NCBI GenBank assembly: GCA_026874595.1 | Contig: CM049321.1 | Span: 18,880,979 to 18,944,978 of the forward strand | Direction: 5' to 3' | Length of the DNA stretch: 64,000 nucleotides | Source of the DNA: Sipunculus nudus | Taxonomy: Eukaryota; Annelida; Sipuncula; Golfingiida; Sipunculidae | In this document: positions 39,677-52,889 of the stretch, piece by piece | How positions within the stretch are numbered: the stretch's first letter is position 1 | Layout: each line of letters begins with the position of its first letter | Program-made: the position numbers and the translations under genes | Notes under the pieces: generated by a model | What the model was told of the DNA's origin: nothing | What the model saw: only the letters and a program-made list of their open reading frames with translations | Databases searched by the model: none

Positions 39677-42600
39677 CTCAAATCATGAATCTCATACTGA
39701 CCGAAAACCGGGGTTCCTGTAACCATCATTTGGTGGGTATAATTATTTGGGCTGCATGAAGATTTAGTTTTATAATGGAGCTGACATTAAAAAGGAGAGC
39801 AATTAGGCATATCCAGCTGATTGTTTATAAATTGTTTTATAAGAAGAATGATAAAAAAAAATGACAGATGGCTGAGCGTAATTTATTGAGCCTTCCTTAT
39901 TATTGTTAGTTCACAAATATACTAACAATAGGAAAGAGCTTGAATAAAAATCATTGTACAAACAAATTTGTTAACCATACGGTTATAACATACAATATTT
40001 TCGATTATGGCATCCTGATCGAAACATATGTTTGTATTGTTCTTCTGCAAAAAGAATATAATTTATGCAAGGCGGGAGTGTTATTTTTGCATGGTTATAT
40101 GTATAATACTGATTAAACGATGAACTATATGAAAATCGGGGAGAGCAGTAATGAAATAAAGATAATGGTTGTATACAGAAAAAGAACATGAATTCACAGA
40201 AAGGTTGGATCTATAATTCTTTTCTGTGTATTCATGTTCTATATCCGTAAAAAAAAATGAGATCTGGATCTCTATATAACGGTTGTGTTTTACTGGCGCA
40301 TTTGAACTAGCGCTCGTGCATGCACACAAACTGTCACCCAAAGAAAGTTACTTCTCACCGGTGCCCTTTGAAAAAAAAAACCTGCTCCTACCAAGTGACG
40401 GAACGAGTTACCTTTGGTTTAAGTTGGTTTTTGTTGGCGAACCCATCGTATCGGAACTCAGGTATACAAGAAAAGATAAGGCAGTGGCTGAGCAAAAAAG
40501 ATTACATTTAAAGCAAATAACATAATTTAAGACCACCTACCAGAAAGGTTCCTAGCCTGTTACATGAATTCTACTGGTTGAACACATAAAAAAACACTAG
40601 TTTAAAAAGAGTCCGGTTAAGCAGACTTTACCTCTCCTGAACTGACAATACTGAACCTCAGGTGCGGCAATGGACCCCGAGTAGCGATTATTGACACCTA
40701 CTGGCAGTGACTGACACTGGCGTCTGGCTGGCTCTTGGGCACCGGAGCCTTCCAGATTGGGTGTCCACACTGACATTGCGTGTCACACCAGTACAGATGT
40801 GAACGTCAAAATTTTTTAGGAATCAAACAAACTGGATGAACACATACGTACACTCCACAAAAAAGGAAGAAGACCTATGTTTTCAAAACAATAATATGTA
40901 TTTAAAATACTTACATTATCTGGAAAGGGGCACCCTTTACACCAATATTGAATATATAAACATAAATACACAGAGTCCAATCATGATGGCAAACAGCAAT
41001 GTTCCTGATCACTCAGTTCCTAACCACTTGGCTATCGCGCACACACGTAACACCGGGAAATAACACTCTCCTGTATTTACAGAGTTTCTATTATCCTCAA
41101 TCTCTCGCTTTTAATCCACGTTCTAGAGTCCACGTATCGCGCACAATCTATATTCTTTCTAAGCGTTGAATTGCAGTTTCTCCCAGCTGATATCTCCTAG
41201 AATCATCCAGACCTAGTACCAGAAAAAGCTTCCACACAGCAATATCCAGCGTAAATGTAGAGTCATCGTTCTTTTCCATGAAGCACTCAAGGATCATCCC
41301 GCAATATCACCAGTCCCTCGGCAAAATGCGTTATTTGCTCTGAGGCCCTTAACAGAGAAATCACTCGTGGCTTCCTCAGATTTACATGGACTACCTACGT
41401 TCGTAGACTCCACATCAGCTGTCTCCGCTATAATATATGCTGACCTGCCTCCTGCTCATTAATACAAACTAAAGATATTTCGCACTAAGAACAATAAAAC
41501 TGTACATGATTTTTAAGCACGAAGCAACATACACATTGTATGAGGAAATATGTTATACTCTTTATAGAGTGAACCCATACTACGTCAGTAGTACCCCCTC
41601 CCCTCCCCCCTTGCCCTCCCCTTCCGTCTCCTACATTCATCAAAGTAGACATCGACGAGATGTGAATTGAGAATAGTGATTATACCTTACTTTAAAACAG
41701 AAGATTTATGTTTTCACTGATTTAGTCGAACTAATAAAAAAATAAAAATGTATTATCCAAACTTCATGTCCACCAAATTTTGTACTTTTATCACAATCTG
41801 AACAATTCTTCTGTATTTTGCCGTTAACCGCTGCACTACACGGGGATTTTCACTGGCCTGTTAAGACCGTGGCCAGAGGGTATGTCCTGCCCAAAAGGCA
41901 TTTCCGTGCAGTACGCAGTCACGCGGGTCCACTATAATCCCTATTGATCCCCTATAGCCGTTGTAACTCTTTGAAGGAATTTTCTCTCATAAGACAATAA
42001 GTGTTTTTAATCCAAAGACAGCATGACTCCGCTTTCAATGCGAGAGCTTTCAGTTTGGTCAACACTGGGCACTGAGTCCAGTGATGTGACCAACGACTGA
42101 CAATTTTTTTTTGTGGGTTACAGGTATGTTGAATTTTATATTTTCAAAAATATCTTTCCATAATAACCATGGTTTTCAAAAGTTCGGCCAGGTTATGCGT
42201 TTAATGAAGTTTTTTTAAATAAGCCCCATAACTTTATTATCATTGGGGTTGGATGGGGAAGGGTCTGGGGGTGGGGGTGGCAGGGAGGGGTTGGGGTTCA
42301 CATATATTTGTTAAGATCCGTTGTTTGTAGGGCCGGTTAGACACGAAAAAAGTTCACCAGTACATCTTTAAATTGAAAACAAACTAGAATCTTTTGTCAG
42401 GGCGTACAGACATCCACGAGAATCTCCTTTTATATCAGTCATGTGTTCACGTGTATGCGTTTCATGTGTGAAAACTCTCATGTTTCCTTAACACGAGGTC
42501 ACCTTCCAGTGGCGAAACAAATACATACGAATGGGTGGCTTCCACACGAGGACATAGGAATGGTCCTTCGTCATAATGGTTTATAACAAAATATATATTG

Positions 42601-44086
42601 TGGTGATTCCTATGACCTCAAGAATGAAATGGACTATTGATATGTCTTAACTCTATTCCTCTACAAATGTTCAGCAAAACATTTTTCGCCCGTCAAGTTT
42701 TTTTTTTCAGGAGGCCACCTGTTATCCCCACTGAACCCCATTTCCATTACATCGCCTGTTACGGAATTTACTCTTTCAAAAGGAAGTAAATATTTTAAAT
42801 TCAAGCGCGGAACACATGTCTAAATGAATCATTTCATAGGGAGCACTTTTCCTTTGAGTGGACACGATGAGCTGAGACCCTTTACACAATCAACGTTTTA
42901 TAGGTTTACAGGTATGTTGATTTTAATACATTCAGACGTATCCTTCTATGATAACAATGGTTTTAATAAATCGGCCGATTTATGGGTAATTTGAAAAAAA
43001 ATGTGAAAGACAATGCAACGAACCAAGGCTAAAGTTGTTCTTTGCTAAAAGCTTTTATCGAAATATATCCTTTTTTCTTTTAATCTGGGAGAGTTTTCAA
43101 TTTTGCATCAGACCTGCTTATTTCATGACAATTTACAGTACTTAAACCAAAGATTTAATACTGTTGGAATATATTTTCTGGGCCTATTTTTTCACATTGG
43201 CAGCTATACGTTTCGCGTACAAGAGACTTCCACGACATATGCATGTGTATACAAATAACGCATGTCTGTAAACATGCCTTAGACTATAACCTCAACTGAC
43301 TTCACTGAATAAACATCGTGTTTTACGATGGCGCCTGAGCTTCAACTTACACAAAGCATCTTTCATATAATTTCACAGTAGAATGCTTCTTTATTCAATC
43401 GTTATATCTACGATATTTCCCAAAGCAATGAAGCTGTCGGACCTTTGTTGTTTATCGGAAAAAATAAACTTCATAGGCGTACACCCTGTATATGCCTCAT
43501 GTCTCTTTCCAAAATATATTTTGTGTGTGATTTTAGAATATTTTTTCTTTCTAAGCTGATATTTTGGGGGAGGGTGTTCCTGGAGAATTCTCTAAAGAAG
43601 TAATTTTTTTATCATATAAATGAAACACATGACAAAAGTTCCTGCAAAAACCTTAGGATTAAAATATGCGTCGTTTAGTTCCTATCAGCTCATTACTAAT
43701 ATATGCATCAGACAGAGCCGTGGATTTTCCACGGGTGCAGCTAGTACCTTCTAGAATATGCAACACAATTTCTGAATCACAGTATTCTGGTGACAATACG
43801 GAATTTGTAAATACAAATCTACCTTGGAGGATCATCAATATTCATAAGTCCAATACAAAACCCGGTACTGTTTTGAAAATAAGGCACATCTATATCCATA
43901 AGCGCGCTAAAAACAAAAAAAAAAAGGCTGAAAAAAGTCCCATGCAATGGAATACCTCGGAGCGGCGGACTCGGTGAACACTCTGAATTCCCTTATAATC
44001 TCACGACACAATGACGCTGACCGGCGATCCTGGTCTACTTGCAACGCTTACATAGATACAGCTAGCCCGAGAATTAAAAACATAAA
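39677..44086. other. No recognised gene
   Basis: Contains a 20-bp inverted repeat (40,183-40,240), C-rich and G-rich tracts near 41,587-41,632 and 42,241-42,300, and two diverged copies of a segment at about 42,118-42,240 and 42,900-43,010 (both with TTACAGGTATGTTGA). Short reading frames show no domain. The higher-GC stretch at 40.6-41.5 kb could be a diverged repeat, but I cannot name it. Confidence 0.4.
40183..40240. repeat. Short perfect-looking hairpin
   Basis: Arms AGAACATGAATTCACAGAAA and TTTCTGTGTATTCATGTTCT pair at 19 of 20 positions around an 18-nt loop. Confidence 0.8.
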
Positions 44087-46170
44087 ATAATAATAATAAT
44101 AATAATAATAATTTATTCACTTAATACCGCGCCACCTTCCAACACTCAGTGTTGCTCAGGGGCGCCTTACAATAACATGCATAATTTGAGTTAAAATTTA
44201 AAATAAGAGATAAATAAAAAATTAAAAATTAAAGTACTAAAAAAAAAGTATGAGAATTGACTAAGATAAGTAAAAGTCTGTAAGTAGTGAAACTGACTAG
44301 AGAAATTGTCTAATTATATGCAAGGCTAAAAAGATGTGTCTTTAGTTTCTTCTTGAAAGTGTCATATGAGTCACACATTTTTAGGACCATAGGCAACTGA
44401 TTCCATAACTTTGGTACAGCGACTGCAAAACGCGGTCTCCATAGGATCTAGTTCTGGAGGCTGGTTGCTGCAGGAGTAGTTGGCTGTTTGATCGGAGACT
44501 TCTTGATGGCACATATGGGGACACAAGCTCGGACAAATATGCAGGGGCTAGACCATTCACACATTGATAAGTTAGACACAAAGCCTTGAAATTGACCCGA
44601 TGCTTAACAGGAAGCCAGTGAAGATCTCTCAGAATTCCTGTGATGCTGTCACGCATACGCTTCTTGGTGACTATCCGAGCTGCACAGTTCTGAACGCGCT
44701 GCAGTTTACCGATCTGCGCAGCTGGTACATTCAGAAGCAGTGAGTTGCAGCTATCAAGCCTTGTAGAAATAAAGGCATGTATCAGTCGTTCTGTGGCGTC
44801 ACGTGTAAGCATGTGTCTTACTGCCGCAATGTTATGTAGATGGAAATAGCATGTTTTGCAGACGTGTCGAACATGCTCTTCCATTGTTGCAGCCTGGTCC
44901 CACATTGATCCCAAGTTCCTGATGCTGGGGCTAGCAAAGACAGTATCGGCCCCGACACAAAGGGCTGGAATGTCAGCTCTTATCCTGAGACGGGGTGATG
45001 TTAGCACCATGAGTTCTGTCTTATTGCCGTTTAGCTTGAGCTTATTCACAACCATCCATGCATTAAGATCAGCAATGCACCGCTGCACAGCAGCCATTGA
45101 GTCGTCAATGGTGGGTGAGGTATGGAGATTAAAGGTCATAGCCAGCTGATCATCATCTTCATATAGATGAATGAGGAGCCCATGTAGAGCAACAATGTCA
45201 CAGATAGGAGCAGTGTACATGGAAAACAGAATGGGGCCAAGCACTGACCCCTAGGGGACGCCGTGACACACATCCAGGGCAGTCGAGGTCTCACCATTGA
45301 AAATTACAGTTTGTGTCCTGCAGCTGAGATAGTCTGCCAACCATTCCAGAACCTTACCTTTTATGCCGTACCTGTGACGGAGCCTGTCAAGCAGAATTGA
45401 ATGGGAGATGCAATCAAAAGCAGCAGACAGGTCCAACAATACAAGTATCACACCTTGTTGGTTGTCAATAGCCGAGAGGATATCATTGTGCATCCTGAGC
45501 AGATCAGTCTCAACACTATGACGTGCACGATATGCTGATTGAAACTTAGGGTACAGAGCATTATTTTCCAGATGGATGGTGAGTTGCTTTGCCACAATCC
45601 TCTCTACAACCTTAGAGAGGAACGGTAGATTCGACACAGGCCTGAAGTTTGACAAATTGCTGGTGTCAAAGGTAGGCTTTTTTAGAAGTGGGGTAACAAG
45701 TGCCCGTTTCCATTCACTTGGAAATACTCCTAAAGATAGTGACGAGTTGATGATGTCTTTGATGATAGGAGTAAGGGTTGGCATGTGGAACTTGAGCATT
45801 TATGTTGGCCAGGGGTCAAGTTAAGATGTTTTGGATGGTGATTTACCAATGACCAATTCCACGTCCTTTGACGAAACAGGAATAAAATCGCACTTTGACT
45901 GTGCATTCTGGCTCGACATATATGTGATGGGATGGTGATATGAGGCTTCTCTCCAGGGTGTCATGGATTTTGGAAACTTTATTCATGATAAAACTGTTGA
46001 AGTCAGCAGCTTGATGACAGGATGGAGGAGGTGCTCTCTGCTCATCTGACCGCTTCCTAAGACCTTGCACGATGTTGAAAAGCTTTTTCTGATCCTGGTC
46101 ACACTGAGCGATCCTGTCTTGGTAATACATGACTTTAGCTTTCTGGATCAAGCTGTTAACAAACATCATT
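44087..46170 (-). mobile_element. CR1/L2-like LINE, 5'-truncated
   Basis: The minus strand carries the linker and reverse transcriptase of a CR1/L2-type non-LTR element, then a 3' untranslated region and an (AAT)n tail at 44,087-44,112. The endonuclease and first ORF are missing, the usual result of incomplete reverse transcription. Several stops and frameshifts show it is old. Confidence 0.85.
44310..46165 (-). pseudogene. LINE ORF2 reverse transcriptase
   Basis: Upstream linker NSLIQKAKVMYYQDRIAQC, then palm motifs KRALVTPLLKKPT, SNFRPVSNLPFLSKVVERIV, YRARHSVETDLLRM, VLLDLSAAFDCISH, HGVP-stop-GSVLGPILFS and the catalytic box as YEDDD where the family has YADDT. The stop is TAG at 45,251-45,253 in place of CAG. 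A further stop precedes MLKFHMP, and the 3' end needs a frameshift near 44,440, after which the usual LWNQLP ending is readable. Would nick and prime at chromosomal DNA if intact; this copy is dead. Confidence 0.85.
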
Positions 46171-46409
46171 AAACAAAATGATACGATTCGTTTGATGAAA
46201 CACACGTACTGTACTCATAAAAATAACTGACACCAGGATATATGATAAACGTATAATTGATAGTTTTATCCCAACTTTACGGGTAAAGGAAGTCAAAAAC
46301 TCAAAAAAATAACATTAAACTCAATGTGTATCTCTAGTCTAAATGGAGGCCCACACGCTCTGGTTCACTCTTGATATTGAATGTCACTACCCTAGATGAC
46401 CTCTCTCTC

Positions 46410-46453
<44 letters not shown>

Positions 46454-46837
46454 CCCCTCGACGTTTTTCTATGTTCTGCCGACCCACTTCGTGCACCCTC
46501 TCCCGGCCTTGATCTCTCCAAGACGACCCCTGTGTTCTGCCGTGCGGTTCACCTCGGGTGCTGGTCTGTCTCCTCCAACCCTCAAATCGTATGGGATTCT
46601 CCGTTGTCCTACAGCCGCGGACCACAAGGCACATGCCAAGTCGCCCTGGCTGACGGTCTTCCCAATTGATCATTCTGAGCCGCCTACAAAAAGAGGCGTC
46701 CTCTTATGTTTATCTGAAGAGATTTGAACTCTGTGTTGATTCAAGAGGCGATTGTCACATCTGCCAGAATGCCTTTTATACCCGCTTCCTTGCTGACCAC
46801 ACTGCGCATTTATAAATATCAGTGGCTACTGCGATTC
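46171..46837. other. Simple repeat and unassigned sequence
   Basis: A (TC)n tract at 46,412-46,450 lies in GC-richer sequence with open frames on both strands. The frames are composition artefacts: they run through the repeat and show no domain. Confidence 0.5.
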
Positions 46838-48820
46838 CTGCCGATAAATCATAATGATTGTCTGAGACCCTTGCAATTCCTTCCTTTAATCATGATGTCG
46901 GTCTTTGTTTGTTTGTCTCTATCGGATAGCATATCTGCCGATAAATCACGATGTGTGTCTGTAACCCATCGCCTTTTGCCGTAAATCACGATGTTTTCTG
47001 TGACTGATCATATTTCTGCCGATAAATTACGATGGTTGTCTGTGGACGCTCAGATTCCTGCCGATAAACCACGATGTTTGTCTGTGACCGAACATATTCC
47101 TGTGAATAAATCACGACGATTTTCTATGAGCCTTCACATTATTGTTTATAAACCCCTATGTTTGTCTGAAGCCGCCCAGATATCTACCGATAAATCACAA
47201 TGTTTTTCTGTGACTGATCGGAATTTATGCCGATAAATCACAATGTTTGCCTGTGACCGCCTAGAAACCTGCCGATAAATCAAGATGTTTGTCTGTGACC
47301 TCTGTGATTCCTGCCATAAATCACGATGTGTGTCTTTGACCGCTAAGATTCAAGCCGTAAATGATGATGTTTGTCTTTGACGAATCGTATATCTGCCGAT
47401 AAATCACGATGGTTGTCGAAAGACGCTCAGATTCCTGCCGATAAATCACGATGTTTTCTGTGACCGATCATATTTCCTGCAAATAATTCGTGATAATTTT
47501 CTGTGACCGATCACATTTCCTCCGATAAATCACGATGTGCGTCTGTAACCGCTCAGATATCTGCCGATAAATCACGATGTTTTTCTGTGACCGATCGCAT
47601 TCCTGCCAATAAATCACGATGTGACTGTAACCCCTTGGATTTCAGCCGTAAATCACGATGATTATATGTGACCGTAAATCACGTTGATTTTCTGTGACCG
47701 ATCACATTCCTGCCGAAAAAAAAATGATGATTGTCTGAAACCACTAAGATTCCTGCCGATATTTACGATTTTGCCTGCCGTAAATCGCGATATTTGTCTA
47801 AACCGCCCAGATATCAGCCGATAAATCACGATGAATTTATGTGACCGATTACATTCCTGTCGATAAATCACGATGTTTGTCTGTGGCCGCTTAGAAACCT
47901 GCCGATTAATCATAATGATTGTCTGGGACCCCTGTGATTCCTGCCGTTAATCACGATGTGTTTCTTTGAACGCTAAGATTCAAGCCGTAAATCACGATGT
48001 TACTCTCTAAAGGATCGCATATCTGCCGATAAATCACGATGCTTGAAGGCAGACGCTCAGATTCTTGCAGATAAATCACGATGTTTTCTGTGACCAAACA
48101 TATTTCCTGGAAATAAATCATAATAATTTTATGTGACCGATCACATTCTTGCCGGTAAATAACAATGTGTATCTGAAAACGCTCAGATATCTGCCGATAA
48201 ATCACGATGATTTTCTATGACCGATCACATTCCTGACGATTAGTCACGATGTTTATCTGTGACCTAAAACAATTACGAGGCTTGTCTCTGACAGATCACA
48301 TTGCTACCTGTAAATCGCGATGCTTTCCAGTGACCGATCACATTCCTGCCGGTAAATCAGGGGTACTTCCCTGTGACCGATAACATTTCTGCCGATAAAT
48401 GACTGCTTTTTCTGTGACCGATCGCAATTCCTGCCGTTAAATCATGATGTGTGTCTGTGACCGCTTTAAAACTTGCCGATAAATCAAAATGTTTGTCTTT
48501 GACCGCTGAGATTCCTGTCGTAAATCACGATGTTGTTTGGTGACCGATTTTATTCCTGTGAATAAATCATAATTTTTTTAATGACCACTGATTTCCATGC
48601 CGTATGTCACGATCTTTCTTTGTGTGACCGCTCAGAACCTGCAGTAAATCACGATGATTTTCTGTGATCGATCACATACCTGCCAATATATCACGATATA
48701 TGTCTGTAACCGCTCAGATTCCTGCCGATAAAACGCGATGTTTGTATGTGACCGCTGAGATTCCTGTTTTAAATCAAGATGTTTTACTGTGACCGACAAA
48801 TTCCGATGTTTATCTGCGAC
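46838..48820. repeat. Diverged minisatellite, unit about 42 bp
   Basis: Roughly 45-48 tandem units. The conserved half of each unit is close to GCCGATAAATCACGATG; the variable half is close to TCTGTGACCGATCACATTCC or a GCTCAGATTCC variant. Unit length drifts by several bases and no two neighbours are identical. The array ends where the LTR of Gypsy element 2 begins, so the element probably inserted into it or its edge. Confidence 0.9.
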
Positions 48821-49298
48821 TGTTATAGATGTCTCTTTTACTGTGTATCATTTTAGGTTCTTTGGACTGTTTGAGAAATGGAAAGTTCTCAGCTTGAGAT
48901 GAAAGTTAAAAATAAGGGGATGTGTTTTATAGCCAAAGAGGGAGGAGAGAAATATTCCAGCGGACACAGAAGCGTGTAAGTCAGTTGTGGACTTTTACAA
49001 TAAGTGCGGCAGTTATAGATTTTCTTCTAAATTTTTGACGGTATTATATGTCTTCAGTTTGCTCTCTGGATTATAAAAAAGAACTTTAATTTGGGATTAC
49101 AACGGCTTGATTTTGTGAATGAACTTGACTGTTATTCTTTGAGAAGATTTATGTGAACTGTTCATCTGGGTTGTACGTTATAAAGGACTTGTTATCGTTG
49201 TGACAGTGGTGGTATCCAGGTACTGTACACTTTATTTATATACTTGTATTGATTTACTGTTGTACTCTTGTTATCCTGTGAAATCCGTAAAATAAAAT
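48821..49298 (+). mobile_element. 5' LTR of Gypsy element 2
   Basis: Begins TGTTATAG; contains GGACTGTTTGAGAAATGG and CCAGCGGACACAGAAGCGTG, shared with the other two LTR pieces. The promoter half is shortened compared with the 13.8 kb copy. A primer-site-like GAGCTCGTCTGGGAAG follows at about 49,302, resembling the tRNA-Pro type. Confidence 0.75.
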
Positions 49299-49301
49299 TG
49301 T

Positions 49302-49317
49302 GAGCTCGTCTGGGAAG
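49302..49317 (+). promoter_or_regulatory. Primer-binding site of Gypsy element 2
   Basis: The core GCTCGTCTGGGA matches the tRNA-Pro type primer site at 11 of 12 bases and sits directly after the LTR, as expected for initiation of minus-strand DNA. Confidence 0.55.
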
Positions 49318-49468
49318 CTAAATAGTTATGAAAAATTATTAGTCCTTGACTTAGACACATTGTTTACAATACATTGTTTACAAGTTCACACATTGTTTAC
49401 ATTACATTGTTTATAGGATTTATCAGAGTGGTTTTTTTTTTTTATTATTATTGTTATTACATCTTAAC

Positions 49469-50707
49469 ATGGCAGATTTCAAACCTGAGACATTGTTGAC
49501 GATCCCGACCCTGATCAACTTGAACAGTTGACAAAGGAACAGTTTTTGCGTTTGGGACAACACTTAGGGCTAAGTTTGAAAAAAGCTTTGCGAAAGCTTG
49601 ATATAAAAAATCATGCAAGATCTAGTTAGCAAAGGTTTAATTGACGAGAGAGAGAAGAGGAAACATAAAAAAATAACAGCCTTGCTAAGCAGTTAGAATT
49701 TAAAACGTTGGAAATGCAACATGAGCTAGCATTGAAAGAGAGGGAATTAAAAAACAAAAAGATATAGAAAGAGAAAGACTAGAAAAGTGAAAGAAGAAAT
49801 TGAGTTAAAACGACTGGAGTTAGAAAGAATTAAACTAGAACAAAGTCCCAACTCACAGTTTTGATGTTGCTAAACACATAAGACTTGCCCCACCTTTTCA
49901 AGAAAAAAGAGGTTGATAAATATTTCTTACATTTTGGAAAGTAGCTGAAAATTTAAAATGGCCTCAGAAAAATTGGACTAAGCTGTTTCAAAGTGTATTG
50001 ACTGGCAAGGCCAGAAAATTTATACAGAGCTTTCAGTAGAAGCTGCTGTTGACTATGACCTGGTAAAACGGTCATCCAAAAAATGTTAGGAGTTAGATCT
50101 GGAGGCACATCTCCAGAAACCCAGAAATTGGGAAAAGCTCAAAGAACGGTTCTACGTCGAATCTGCTAGGACAAAAGAGCAGTTATTTGATCGCTAAAAA
50201 TCTAATAACAGATTATGACAATTTGCGCCAGTTGATTATGCCTGAAAAATTTAAGCGCTGCATTCACGCAGATGTTAAAAATTTTCTTGATGAGAAAAGT
50301 CCTGAAACACTTGACTTTGCTTCTCAATTAGCTGATGATTATTCATTAACAAACAAAATGTACTTTACTAGCAAATCGAACCAGTCATTCACAAAAAAAA
50401 TGTAAATCAGTACGGTCAAAAGAAGTTTAAAGCGCAGTTACCCAGTGCTAGTAGTCCTGATAGTTCAGCAAAGTCCATCGCTACATCTCAGTCCACGTCC
50501 ACTGTGTCTAAATCGAACCAAGGCCAGTCATTTTCAATGAAAATCTGTAATTACTACCAAAAGGAAGATCCTCTAAAATCTGAATGCTGGAAACTTGCAA
50601 ATAAACCAAAGGGTAAACCTTCTGGTTTTGTTTCAAAATTTCTGCAAAGCACAGTACAAGAGCCAGGCTCTTTTCATGTAAAAGAAAAGGTACAACTCTT
50701 TTATTGA
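49469..50707 (+). pseudogene. Gypsy element 2 gag
   Basis: Starts MADFKPETLL and shifts frame within 60 bp. Across frames one can read LTKEQFLRLGQHLG, a charged coiled-coil-like stretch rich in E, K and R (49,700-49,850), then DKYFLHFGKVAENLKWPQKN and LSVEAAVDYD, which resemble the SCAN-like capsid region of some Gypsy gags. Near 50,550 the zinc knuckle reads CNYYQKEDPLKSEC, with the second cysteine replaced by tyrosine. The protein would package element RNA; this copy has many frameshifts. Confidence 0.7.
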
Positions 50708-51129
50708 CTCTAAAAAAGAGTTTGATGTTACGGAGGCCAGCGTGCTCTCTGAATCCAAAGCAGAATCCATAGCTTGCGGGGTAAAAAACCTCAGTTAATT
50801 CCTGCGAAGAATTTAATAAGGCTACGTCCTTTGAAAACTCCTGCGAGGACTATCCTTTAAATAAGGCTAAGTCATTTTTTACTCTTACGAGAGTATTTCA
50901 AATGAGGCCAGGTCCTTTTATGACAATCAGAAGTTTATTTCTGCTGAGGAGAATTCCTCTGCTGGCTCCCATGAGGAGTTTGATGGTAAAAAGGAAGTAG
51001 ATTCCTTTAATGACTCTGAAAAAAGGTTTATGACTGACATTGTCAATGTCAGTTCTTTGTTTGATGAAACTTAAGTAGTGGATTCCTCTCCTGACTCTGA
51101 AATGGTGTTATTTGAGGCAATCATACGTG

Positions 51130-51713
51130 ATGGTTTTGTATAATTTTCAAGTGATTTTTTAGACTCTACCCCTATTAGAATTTTGAGGGACACTGGTTCA
51201 GGCCAAACTGCCATGTAAGCAGACACTTTGCCAATTTCTAATAGGTCCTTTACTTGTGCTCATGCACTTGTTAATTGCGTGTTTTAAGACAAGCACACTT
51301 CAGTTCCGCTTCACAGAATACATTTAAAGTCAGATTTAATTTCTTTAAATATATCTGTAGGCATAAAAACTACTTTTTCGTTTAAGGGAATTAAGTTGCT
51401 ACTAGGAAATTATGTTGCAGATGACAAAATACAGCCTGTACCAATAGTGACAGAAAAGTCGTCGATTGATCAGGACACTGATCTGGAAAATCAGGAAATT
51501 CCTGGTATGTATCCTTCATGTGCTGTTACTAGATCTATGGCCAAGAGAAACACACATGGGGATAATTGTCTTGATTATAACACTCTGGGATTCCCTAGTG
51601 ACCCGTCTAACGACTCGCACGTACAGGATGCAGCATTTTCAAGGTCAGAACTTATCGCGGAACAGCATGAGTACCTTGATATTTCAAGATTGTTTCCCAG
51701 GGCAGTTTCTTAA
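51130..51713 (+). pseudogene. Gypsy element 2 protease and linker
   Basis: ILRDTGSGQTAM contains the aspartic protease active site DTG (51,189-51,197) and is followed at once by a TAA. A frame resumes with LLGNYVADDKIQPVPIVTEK and SCAVTRSMAKR, which aligns with the start of Gypsy element 1. Confidence 0.75.
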
Positions 51714-51839
51714 GTTGAACTGTCACAGAACCCAGTTTGTTCTGTGTTAAACATGGAGTGCTTATACGTAAATGGCGACCACCTGATGTATGCGCTGATG
51801 ATGATTGGGCCATCAAACATTAAATAGTTATGCCCAAAA

Positions 51840-52870
51840 GCTTTCGCAATGAAATTCTAAGCATGACACATGAGGCTCCTTTGTCTGGCCATTTAGGTAT
51901 TAATAAATCTTATCAGAATGTTAGTAAATACTTCTATTGGCCTAACCTCAGGACTGATGTTGTGCAATATTGAAAATCATGCCACACATGCCAGATGGTA
52001 GGCAAGCCCAATCAGAATCCTCCTAAAGCCCTACTTTGGCCTATTCCCGATTTCGAGGAACCATTTAGTAGGATTATTGTTGATTGTGTTGGACCACTGC
52101 CCAAAACACATGAATACTTGCTGACAATTAAGTGCGCATCTACCAGGTTCTCTGAGGCAATACCATTGCGCAAAATTAATGCCAAAAGTGTTGTCAAAGC
52201 TGTGACCAATTTTTAAAAAAACTTTTGGATTACCAATATAGGCTCTAATTTTATGTCTGGCTTAAGTCATGCTTAAGCTAGGTATAAAACAGTACAGCTC
52301 TTCGCAATACCATCCTGAAAGTCAGGGCGCCCTCGAGCGTTTTCACCAGACATTAAAAACATGATTAGGACTTATTGCTATGACACATAGAAAGACTGGG
52401 ATGAAGGAATCCACCTATTGCTGTTGGCTGTCAGAGAATCCTTCCAAGAGTCCTTGGGTTTCAGTCGCTTTGAACTAGTTTTTGGAAACTCAGTTCGCGG
52501 TCCATTAAAACTGTTTAAAGAAAAACTCTTGTGTGAAAATCCTTATTCTCTTAGTTTGTTGCAGTATGCCTCAGACTTTCGCACTATACTACACCATGCT
52601 TGTGAGATTGCAAAGTCTTATCTAAAATTTGCACAAAGTAAAATGAAAAAAAGTATGACAAGCACACTGTAAGCAGGACGTTTGACCCTGGTGAAAAGGT
52701 TCCTGCCTTATTACTTCCCATCCCTGGCAGACCTCTGCAAGTTAGGTATTTTGGTCCTTACATTGTTGACAAGAAAGACAGTGATTTAAATATCATACCG
52801 TTGACACCAGATAGGCGTAAGAAGAAAGAACTGTGCCATGTTAACATATTGAAACCATATTATAACAGAA
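51840..52870 (+). pseudogene. Gypsy element 2 integrase
   Basis: The N-terminal zinc-binding segment is better kept than in element 1 (HEAPLSGHLGIN, SCHTCQMVGKPNQ), with one stop. The core keeps the first aspartate (IIVDCVGPLP) and the glutamate region (ESQGALERFH), but the segment with the second aspartate is partly deleted. The GPY/F module (YFGPYIVDKKD) is present. The element ends shortly after, before any reverse transcriptase. Confidence 0.8.
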
Positions 52871-52889
52871 ATAGCAAATCTATTCAGAT

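Noticed and set aside
41815-41850. Possible tRNA-derived SINE on the minus strand (TAGTGCAGCGG, box A-like)
   Set aside because: The only box B candidate downstream (GTTCAGATT) is poor and no body or tail is visible.
46371-46727. 118-codon plus-strand frame in GC-richer DNA
   Set aside because: It runs through the (TC)n tract, has an equally long frame on the opposite strand, and shows no domain.
46838-48820. CRISPR-like alternation of conserved and variable blocks
   Set aside because: The variable halves are recognisably related to each other, unit length drifts, no cas genes exist and the DNA is animal. It is a minisatellite.
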